From JBLHKE01 sp047619485 (GTDB taxonomy: Bacteria; Verrucomicrobiota; Verrucomicrobiia; Verrucomicrobiales; DEV007): a stretch of 7,981 nt of DNA. The stretch is taken from positions 1 to 7,981 of the forward strand of contig JBLHKE010000349.1 of assembly GCA_047619485.1 (NCBI GenBank), in the 5' to 3' direction. A program made the position numbers and the translations under genes. Every line of letters starts with the position of its first letter. Position 1 is the first letter of the stretch. Below are positions 1-5,809 of the stretch, piece after piece. The notes beneath the pieces are model-generated. The model made no database searches, had not been told where the DNA came from, and saw nothing but the letters and a program-made list of their open reading frames with translations.

Positions 1-484
1 GCGCACGGATCGAGGCCTTGAGCACACCGATGTGGGTGCTGTGCTTATCTGCAGGGTTGTGGGTGTAGACGATCCGCGGTTGGGCCTTCGCAAAAACCTT
101 CATCAGGTCATCCTCAAGCACCGTCGACTCCGGCGTCATCACATTTGAACTCGGGTGACAGAACTGGAGCATCGCCCCGTATTTCCCAACCATCGCGGCC
201 TGGCGCTGCTCCTCCTTGCGCACCTCGATCATCTCTAGGTCGTTGTAGCTCGCATAGGGGCCGAGCCTCGAGCTACCAGCGCCATCGGTGCAGGTGATCC
301 CCGTGAACCACCGATCAGGTTCGCCGTAACATTCGGAGATGCCATGGTAGGCCATGATTTCCAGATCGTCCGAGTGGGCGCCGATCGCCAAGTGGGTGGT
401 ACGTGCCAGCGCCTCATCATCTAGCTTGCGATCAGGAACAAAAAGATCTGCGTTGGTGTTTGAGGTAAAATCGCTAATCGACAC
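1..484 (-). CDS. PIG-L (LmbE-like) family deacetylase, C-terminus cut by window edge
   Basis: Partial gene: 161 codons are visible and the 3' end lies beyond base 1. PIG-L enzymes are Zn-dependent deacetylases acting on N-acetyl sugar or amino-sugar conjugates. The sequence shows the N-terminal metal motif AHSDD (residues 36-40; the family usually has AHPDD), followed by LEIMAYHGI, and the second metal-binding segment THNPADKHSTHIG (141-153), whose H151 corresponds to the last His of the HxxH/HPDH motif. Between them are conserved-looking blocks ITCTDGAGSSR and EVRKEEQRQAA. The start is taken as GTG at 484-482: an in-frame TGA lies upstream, no ATG intervenes, and AGAGGA (plus positions 495-500) sits 10 nt upstream. 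No signal peptide is visible, so a cytoplasmic enzyme is likely. It follows the transglutaminase gene on the same strand after 81 bp. The substrate cannot be told from sequence; bacillithiol-type or other glycoconjugate roles are all possible. Confidence 0.87.
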   Translation of the reverse strand, partial: MSISDFTSNTNADLFVPDRKLDDEALARTTHLAIGAHSDDLEIMAYHGISECYGEPDRWFTGITCTDGAGSSRLGPYASYNDLEMIEVRKEEQRQAAMVGKYGAMLQFCHPSSNVMTPESTVLEDDLMKVFAKAQPRIVYTHNPADKHSTHIGVLKASIRA

Positions 485-565
485 GTTGCGCCTATCCTCT
501 AGAGAATGCCAGTAGTGTCAAGCGCAGTCGCCGCACTGAACGTTTTTTCCGCGTCAGGGATGCGA
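485..565. promoter_or_regulatory. Intergenic gap upstream of the PIG-L gene with its ribosome binding site
   Basis: This 81-bp gap separates the transglutaminase stop (566-568) from the GTG start of the PIG-L gene. On the minus strand it contains AGAGGA at 495-500, spaced 10 nt from the GTG, which supports that start. A TTGACA hexamer lies at 516-521 (minus strand), but no good -10 box follows at the normal distance, so an own promoter is only weakly suggested. I see no strong stem-loop with a T-tract on the minus strand, so read-through from the transglutaminase gene is possible. Confidence 0.35.
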
Positions 566-2770
566 TCAATCCGAGCGGGTTTTCTCTTTGACGAAAGCTT
601 TCACTTCCCGCAGAAACTGCTTCTCGAGCCCCGGGTCTAGGGGGGAATCCTCATAGCGTGTGCTGTAATGGTAGCGCTTCATCTCTTCGAATCCGTCCAC
701 CGGAACGCCGACAGCACGCAGCGATTTCATCATTTCGACGATCGTCTCGCCGTGCTGCGGATCGAGTCCGCAGGCCTTCACCAGCCGGCAGAACTCGGCC
801 AGGTAGGCGGGCAGTTTCCTCGTCTTCCCATCACTCCCACCGACTTCGCCCTCAGCCTCACGTGCCTCATCCCGCTTCAGGTAATACCAGAGGGCAAAAG
901 CCAGCAGGGCGGCACAGAACACGAGGTAGCTTACCAGATCAGACACCGCCGAGTTCTCTTCATCGATCTTAGATAGAAGCGGATCGTTGTTCCCACCGTC
1001 CTTGGTCAATGGATCGTTCTCCGGCTGCTCGAACCCGGAGAGATCCGGACGCTCGCGCGGTTCGTTTGGTTGCTCCGCCTGCCCACCCCCGGCTTGGCCC
1101 GACGGGGTGACATCGAAGACCACCCAGCCCTGGTCTTCCAGAAAAATTTCTGGCCACGAGTGCGCACCATCCTCGTAAAAGGTAAACAGCTTCTCGCCAT
1201 CGAATTCGCCTTTCGAGAACCCGTAGCCGATCCGGCTGGGCACGCCCATCATCCGTACCATCAGAGCCGCCGCGGTCGCATAGAAATCACAGTAACCGCG
1301 CTTCTCTTCGAACAGGAAATTCTCCAACGGATCCAGGTTATCCACGTTCGCCACTGTCGTGCTATATTGGTAGTTGGCTTCCAGATATTGCTTCAGCCAC
1401 AGCAGGCGTTCGGTGAGCGAACCGAAGGGCATCTGATTGTCGAGCAACTGCTGGATCCGCCTCATCAGAACCGAGTCAGGAACCTCCGAGTATACCTTCG
1501 CAATTTTCCCGGGCCGAAGCCGCTCCGCCCCGATCACATCCTCCAAGCTTAGTGGCCTCGAGGCGGCTCGGTAGGCAATGTTGCCAATCTTTGACGAACG
1601 ATACCAGTCGTCGTCGTAGCGCATCACCTGCGGCAACTCGAATTCACTCACGCCCTGCATTGCAAGCAACGCAGCGCCAGTCGAACCTTTGACGTAAATT
1701 TTGTAGCTCACCCGCGCCGCTTGAGCCGCCCTAGGAAACTCCTCCGGGAGCGACACCGTGCCGTCTTCGCGACCGTCCTGCTGATCAAAAATCCATCGGG
1801 GAGAAATCCCCTCACCTACTCTCCCCCAGGAACCATCAGCATACTCGCCCAATGTCGAGCTGCGAACATAGATCGGCCGCTGCGCCAGAGCGTAGGCCTG
1901 GGGTTCACTGTCGAGATCCAAGTAGACCAATGGTTCGTGGCTGCCTTGGACATCCGCGCGCTGCGGGAGCTTCCGCGATTGGCTCATCGAATCGCCAGCG
2001 CGCTGGCCTGAAGCCTGCTCCTGATTCGGCTGCTCCCCCAGTGGATCATCGCGCGTGACATCGGTCTCAGGTACGTCGTCGAGATCCGGCATGTCATCCG
2101 CATTCAAATTCGGATCCTCGCTTTTTCCCTGGAGCGCGAGCGCCATCTTCACCAAGCCGTCAGCCGCAGCGGGAACAGGTTTAGAAAACAGGAAAAACAA
2201 TCCGCCGAGCACCGCCAGCAACGCCAAGGCACGCGCCGCGATCCCACGCTTGCGCGAAGCCCGATCAGCTGCGCCCTCACGCATCCGCAAGAATCTCCCC
2301 ATCTCCATCGCCGCCAAGCCTAATACAAACAGAGCAAACGCCAGACCCAGCGCGAGCGACTTGTCGATCGGGAACACCCCACCCCTGACGAGCACCACCG
2401 CCAGCATCAGCGCCCCGTAGAAAGCCACTGCAAAAATACCCGGACGACCATCCAAGGTCCCCGGGATCAGATCGGGCGCCCCGAAGCGCACCGCGCGCGC
2501 CGCAAAAGACCAAGCGACGAAGTGGAGCGAACTCGCCGCCACGATCACGCCACAGTCGCGAATCCCGATCGCCAATACGGTGGCCACGACGTACAGCCCC
2601 ACCAGCGGTGCCCAGCCCCACTCACCGCCACGGCGTTTCCAGACGCTCGCCATCCCTCCGACCAGCACCATGCCACCGAGCATCCCGGCCAGCTGCGGCA
2701 ACCCAGAAGCCCACGCCAGCCCCCCCTCGATGGCGAGGATCAGGCTCAGCACGACCAGACAAGTTCTCAT
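566..2770 (-). CDS. TgpA-like membrane-anchored transglutaminase-domain protein (DUF3488-like / TGc / DUF4129-like)
   Basis: A 734-residue inner-membrane protein. Residues about 4-196 hold six or seven hydrophobic segments (DUF3488-like N-terminus). They are followed by an acidic, Q-rich linker (about 216-270), then a periplasmic transglutaminase-like core. The presumed catalytic triad is C494 in RGYCDFYATAA, H537 in DGAHSWPEIF and D553 in VVFDVTPSG. After a second polar linker (559-606, with two NDPL copies) comes one more membrane segment (about 609-631) and a cytoplasmic C-terminal region (GETIVEMMKSLR, then YHYSTRYEDSPLDP) resembling DUF4129. This order matches the TgpA family (Pseudomonas aeruginosa TgpA), whose substrate is poorly defined. 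TgpA genes usually sit beside MoxR ATPase and DUF58 genes; neither is here. The start is set at the ATG at 2770 because the first membrane segment begins directly after it. An earlier in-frame start at 2908 would overlap the divergent gene and add 46 residues with no matching features. Confidence 0.88.
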   Translation of the reverse strand: MRTCLVVLSLILAIEGGLAWASGLPQLAGMLGGMVLVGGMASVWKRRGGEWGWAPLVGLYVVATVLAIGIRDCGVIVAASSLHFVAWSFAARAVRFGAPDLIPGTLDGRPGIFAVAFYGALMLAVVLVRGGVFPIDKSLALGLAFALFVLGLAAMEMGRFLRMREGAADRASRKRGIAARALALLAVLGGLFFLFSKPVPAAADGLVKMALALQGKSEDPNLNADDMPDLDDVPETDVTRDDPLGEQPNQEQASGQRAGDSMSQSRKLPQRADVQGSHEPLVYLDLDSEPQAYALAQRPIYVRSSTLGEYADGSWGRVGEGISPRWIFDQQDGREDGTVSLPEEFPRAAQAARVSYKIYVKGSTGAALLAMQGVSEFELPQVMRYDDDWYRSSKIGNIAYRAASRPLSLEDVIGAERLRPGKIAKVYSEVPDSVLMRRIQQLLDNQMPFGSLTERLLWLKQYLEANYQYSTTVANVDNLDPLENFLFEEKRGYCDFYATAAALMVRMMGVPSRIGYGFSKGEFDGEKLFTFYEDGAHSWPEIFLEDQGWVVFDVTPSGQAGGGQAEQPNEPRERPDLSGFEQPENDPLTKDGGNNDPLLSKIDEENSAVSDLVSYLVFCAALLAFALWYYLKRDEAREAEGEVGGSDGKTRKLPAYLAEFCRLVKACGLDPQHGETIVEMMKSLRAVGVPVDGFEEMKRYHYSTRYEDSPLDPGLEKQFLREVKAFVKEKTRSD

Positions 2771-2847
2771 TCCCCTCAGAATACCCAGTTTCAGCCCGCC
2801 GTAAATTTGATTTCCATATGGGCAGTGATCGCCTTGGGCGGTAGTAT
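2771..2847. promoter_or_regulatory. Divergent intergenic region between transglutaminase and DUF1501 genes
   Basis: This 77-bp gap must hold the promoters for both divergent genes. On the minus strand, TTTACG (2800-2805) and TATTCT (2778-2783) are separated by 16 bp, each matching the sigma-70 consensus at about four of six positions. If used, transcription would begin almost at the transglutaminase ATG, giving a near-leaderless mRNA. On the plus strand, GGGCGG (2836-2841) lies 6 nt before the DUF1501 ATG as a weak ribosome binding site; I see no good plus-strand promoter. A short palindrome CCATATGG occupies 2814-2821. All promoter assignments here are weak. Confidence 0.3.
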
Positions 2848-4296
2848 ATGGCTGACACCATGTTCGACCACCTACCAGAACCACTCCGCTCGCACACCCG
2901 CCGCTCATTTCTCCTCAAATCGGGCAACGGGCTGGGCGCGGCCGCCCTCGGCTCGCTCCTCGCCCGTGACTCGGCCAGCGCCGCCCCGGCGACTTTCCCC
3001 AACTACGCGCCAAAAGCGAAGCGCGTGATCTACCTTTTCTTCTCCGGAGGACCATCGCACATCGACATGTACGATTACCACCCGGCGATGAAAAAATTCC
3101 ACGGCACCGAGCTGCCGGAATCGATCCGCAAGGGTCAGCGACTGACCGGCATGACCAGCGGGCAGAAATCATTCCCGTGCGTTGCGCCGATGTTCGATTT
3201 CAAAAAGCACGGCCAGCATGGAACCTATGTCAGCGAACTCCTGCCGCACACAGCTGGCATCGTTGACGACATCACCATCATCAAGTCGATGAACACCGAG
3301 GCGATCAATCACGATCCGGCAATCACCTTCATCAACACCGGCCAACAGCAACCCGGCAAGCCGAGCATGGGTGCCTGGCTGAGCTACGGACTCGGTAACG
3401 CCAACGCCAACATGCCGGCCTACGTCGTCATGATCAGCCGCGGCAAAGGGCAACTGCAGGCACTCTACGATCGCCTGTGGGGTTCCGGTTTTCTCCCATC
3501 GCGCCACCAGGGAGTGAAACTCCGCAGCGCTGGCGAACCGGTACTCTATTTGAACAACCCACCCGGCATCGACCGCAGTGCACGCCGTGGGATGCTCGAC
3601 GGGCTCGCCCAACTCAACGACGAGAACTACAAACGCTACGCGGATCCCGAAACGCAGACGCGCATCGCCCAGTACGAGATGGCGTTCCGTATGCAGAACG
3701 AGGTGCCCGATCTGATGGACATCAACAACGAGCCAAAATCGGTCACCGACCTCTACGGCCCCGATGCGTTAAAGCCGGGAAGTTTCGCCCGCAACTGCCT
3801 GTTGGCTCGTCGCATGGCCGAGCGCGGCGTGCGCTTCATCCAGCTGTTCCACCGCGGCTGGGACCAACATGGTTCGCTGCCATCAAAAATTCGCCAGCAA
3901 TGCCTCGACATCGACCAGGCCAGCGCAGCGTTGGTGAAGGACCTCAAACAACGCGGCATGCTGGATGACACCCTCGTGGTCTGCGGTGGCGAATTTGGTC
4001 GTAGTATCTACTCCCAAGGCAAGCTCACCAAAGACAACCACGGCCGTGACCACCACGGTCGGGCATTCACGACCTGGATCGCTGGCGCTGGTATCAAACA
4101 AGGCTTCGAGTATGGCAAGACCGACGACTTCGCCTACAACATCCTCGAGAATCCCGTCCACATCCGCGATTTGAATGCGACGATCCTCGACCGACTCGGC
4201 ATCAACCACGAGCGACTCACCTTCCGCTACCAGGGACTCGATCAGCGTCTGACCGGCGTGGAGGAAGCACACGTGCTCAAAGACATTATCGCGTGA
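2848..4296 (+). CDS. DUF1501 family protein with twin-arginine signal
   Basis: A 482-residue exported protein of the DUF1501 family, which belongs to the alkaline-phosphatase/sulfatase-like fold group and is highly expanded in Planctomycetes and Verrucomicrobia; no biochemical function is firmly established. A Tat signal is clear: T17-R18-R19-S-F-L-L-K, a hydrophobic stretch to about 38, and a likely cleavage after A43-S-A45. Family signatures are FFSGGPSHIDMYD (64-76), LPHTAGIVDDITIIKSM, a GWDQHG block (337-342), GGEFGRS (380-386) and DNHGRDHHGRAF (396-407); the His/Asp-rich blocks are probable metal ligands. The C-terminus has the usual IRDLNATILDRLGI segment. Length is normal. The start at 2848 has a weak GGGCGG 6 nt upstream; a second ATG at 2860 would also keep the full Tat signal. 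These genes normally follow a DUF1549/DUF1553 cytochrome-type gene. Here the gene stands alone between two minus-strand genes. Confidence 0.93.
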   Translation: MADTMFDHLPEPLRSHTRRSFLLKSGNGLGAAALGSLLARDSASAAPATFPNYAPKAKRVIYLFFSGGPSHIDMYDYHPAMKKFHGTELPESIRKGQRLTGMTSGQKSFPCVAPMFDFKKHGQHGTYVSELLPHTAGIVDDITIIKSMNTEAINHDPAITFINTGQQQPGKPSMGAWLSYGLGNANANMPAYVVMISRGKGQLQALYDRLWGSGFLPSRHQGVKLRSAGEPVLYLNNPPGIDRSARRGMLDGLAQLNDENYKRYADPETQTRIAQYEMAFRMQNEVPDLMDINNEPKSVTDLYGPDALKPGSFARNCLLARRMAERGVRFIQLFHRGWDQHGSLPSKIRQQCLDIDQASAALVKDLKQRGMLDDTLVVCGGEFGRSIYSQGKLTKDNHGRDHHGRAFTTWIAGAGIKQGFEYGKTDDFAYNILENPVHIRDLNATILDRLGINHERLTFRYQGLDQRLTGVEEAHVLKDIIA

Positions 4297-4306
4297 GCCC
4301 GCTGTC

Positions 4307-4341
4307 AACTTTCAACACTGAAACGTTCGAAGTTGAAAGTT
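4307..4341. terminator. AT-rich inverted repeat between convergent genes; possible terminator
   Basis: Perfect 10-bp arms AACTTTCAAC (4307-4316) and GTTGAAAGTT (4332-4341) flank a 15-nt centre that can form a further short stem (TGAA/TTCG around ACG). The structure fills the gap between the DUF1501 stop (4296) and the argA stop (4343-4345), where a bidirectional terminator is expected. On the plus strand the right arm runs into TTTT (4340-4343); on the minus strand there is no T-tract. The AT-rich stem stands out against GC-rich surroundings, so a dispersed intergenic palindrome is an alternative explanation. Confidence 0.5.
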
Positions 4342-4342
4342 T

Positions 4343-5623
4343 TCACACCCGTTTCTCCACCACATGCGAGTTCCTCCCACTCGCTAAGTATTTCTCCCTA
4401 CGCGCCTCCGGCAACACCTCCACCGTCACCGCCTCAAATCCCAGCCCGCGGAAAAACTCTCCGGCCTGTGTCGTCAGTGCAAACAATCGCTCCGCCCCCG
4501 CCTCGCGCGCCGTCTTCTCCGCAAACCCGACCAGACGTCGGCCGTAGCCGAGATTCTTGTGATCCTTGCGGATAAATAGACACGCCAACTCCGCAGCACT
4601 GTCCTCCAAGAACGGATGCACCGCGATCGTCCCCACCGGGTTCCCATCCACCTCGAGCACGAAGTAATCCTGCAGGCGCTCCAACACATCCTCGCGGTTG
4701 CGCAGCAGCAACTCCTCATCCTTCACCGACTGTCGGATCATCGAAACGATCGCCGCCACATCTGATTCGGTCGCCTGGCGAACCTCGTCGTAGGAGTCGG
4801 AAAACACCATCGTCCCAACGCCCTCATTGCTGAACACCTCGCCCAGCAAGGCCTCGTCCTGCATCCCATCTAACAGATGCACACGCGGCACCCCAGCAGC
4901 ACAGGCACGTGCGGCAAAACGCAAAATCGAGCGCAACCGCCGCCCCATCAATCCCGCCGCATCGGTCTGATCAACCAGTTCCTCCGCTTCGATGACCGAC
5001 AGTTTTTGAACTCGCGCCCCGTCAGAATCCCGGGCAATCCCGTGCGTCAGGAACAAAATCTTCTGCGCGCCCAAGGCCTCACCGACCGCCACCGCGACCG
5101 CATCCGAATTCAGTCGCAGCGCTCCCCCTTTCGAGTCGTATCCGACCGGCGCCACGACCGGCACCATCCCCTCGTCCAAGAACGCCTGGAGCCCTTTCGC
5201 GTCCACTTTATCGATCGTCCCCGTCATCCCGAGATTCAGCCCATTGATCATCCCAGCCGGATGGGCGGTGATCGCGTTCGCAGTCACCCCACGCAAGCGG
5301 ATGCTCGTGAGGCGCTGCATCAACTTGCTCGTTAGGCGCGAAATCGCATCGATGCTGAGTTCCAGCGTCGCCACATCGGTCACTCCGATGCCATCGTCGC
5401 ACGAAACCTCCACGCCACGTTCAGCCGCCATTTCCCGCACCTGGTGCCCGGCCCCATGGACGAGCACGACATTGATGTTAAGAGAATGCAGCACCCCAAT
5501 ATCCAGTAGGACGTTGGCAAAATTTTCTGAAGCGGCCACCAGACCGTCCACCGCGATCACGAACGTTCCGCCTCTGAATTGAGGAACGTACTGGAGGATT
5601 CCACGGAGGTCGCCGAACTGCAT
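4343..5623 (-). CDS. argA: N-acetylglutamate synthase (amino-acid N-acetyltransferase)
   Basis: A 426-residue cytoplasmic enzyme that transfers acetyl from acetyl-CoA to L-glutamate, the first step of arginine biosynthesis. It has the two-domain ArgA layout: an amino-acid-kinase-like domain (about 17-255) and a GNAT acetyltransferase domain (about 280-410). Recognisable blocks shared with E. coli ArgA include FRGGTFVIAVDG (17-28), DIGVLHSL (41-48), VLVHGAGHQ (53-61), GVPRVHLLDG (244-253), LLGEVFSNEGVGTMV (259-273), the acetyl-CoA loop KNLGYG (356-361, with K in place of the usual Q/R) and LFALTTQAGEFFRGLGF. The N-terminal motif lacks the catalytic Lys of true N-acetylglutamate kinases, as expected for a regulatory arginine-binding domain. 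The length is near the 443 of E. coli ArgA. The ATG at 5623 is chosen because family similarity begins there; the frame stays open upstream to 6049, but that stretch overlaps the divergent gene. No clear ribosome binding site precedes it. Confidence 0.93.
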   Translation of the reverse strand: MQFGDLRGILQYVPQFRGGTFVIAVDGLVAASENFANVLLDIGVLHSLNINVVLVHGAGHQVREMAAERGVEVSCDDGIGVTDVATLELSIDAISRLTSKLMQRLTSIRLRGVTANAITAHPAGMINGLNLGMTGTIDKVDAKGLQAFLDEGMVPVVAPVGYDSKGGALRLNSDAVAVAVGEALGAQKILFLTHGIARDSDGARVQKLSVIEAEELVDQTDAAGLMGRRLRSILRFAARACAAGVPRVHLLDGMQDEALLGEVFSNEGVGTMVFSDSYDEVRQATESDVAAIVSMIRQSVKDEELLLRNREDVLERLQDYFVLEVDGNPVGTIAVHPFLEDSAAELACLFIRKDHKNLGYGRRLVGFAEKTAREAGAERLFALTTQAGEFFRGLGFEAVTVEVLPEARREKYLASGRNSHVVEKRV

Positions 5624-5809
5624 GATGGAGGAAACGTGGCGCAAGCATCCCTGCTTGCAAGCACCAGTGAATGCAGCACAACAACCACACCTCCCCCCAA
5701 CCAACCCCTCAATTTGCACCCCAGCGCGCACCGATTTCCACACGTCCTTAGCCCCTTCCGTCAATCCTCCGCATCCTCCTTGCACGCGAATACTTCCCCC
5801 CATACCGTC
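5624..5809. promoter_or_regulatory. Divergent intergenic region between argA and the nucleotidase-like gene
   Basis: This 186-bp gap separates two divergent start codons and should contain both promoters. It is strongly strand-biased: the plus strand is C-rich and G-poor, with runs such as CCTCCCCCCAACC. I find no convincing sigma-70 pair on either strand and no good ribosome binding site for either gene. The one clear structure is the hairpin at 5641-5658, listed separately. Confidence 0.4.
5641..5663. repeat. Hairpin with repeated GCAAGCA heptamer in the argA leader
   Basis: GCAAGCA (5641-5647) and TGCTTGC (5652-5658) form a perfect 7-bp stem with a TCCC loop. The second arm also begins a 12-bp perfect palindrome, TGCTTGCAAGCA (5652-5663), so the heptamer GCAAGCA occurs twice (5641, 5657) with one inverted copy between. 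The element lies about 18 bp upstream of the argA ATG. It could be an operator, an RNA hairpin in the argA leader, or chance. Confidence 0.4.

Noticed and set aside
516..521. TTGACA hexamer upstream of the PIG-L gene as a promoter
   Set aside because: No acceptable -10 box lies 15-19 bp downstream, so the match is probably chance.
1070..1552. 160-codon plus-strand open frame inside the transglutaminase gene
   Set aside because: It is antisense to the conserved transglutaminase core, has no recognisable domain and no ribosome binding site; other long antisense frames (3169-3612, 4877-5335, 6383-6712) were rejected for the same reasons.
2814..2821. CCATATGG palindrome as an operator
   Set aside because: An 8-bp palindrome is expected by chance and there is no second copy nearby.
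2771..2908. Earlier start for the transglutaminase
   Set aside because: It would overlap the divergent DUF1501 gene by 61 bp and add residues without a membrane segment or signal ahead of the first transmembrane helix.
5579..5809. Upstream extension of the nucleotidase-like frame (77 extra residues)
   Set aside because: It overlaps the start of argA, and a Tat signal beginning at the ATG cluster at 5810 is the natural N-terminus.
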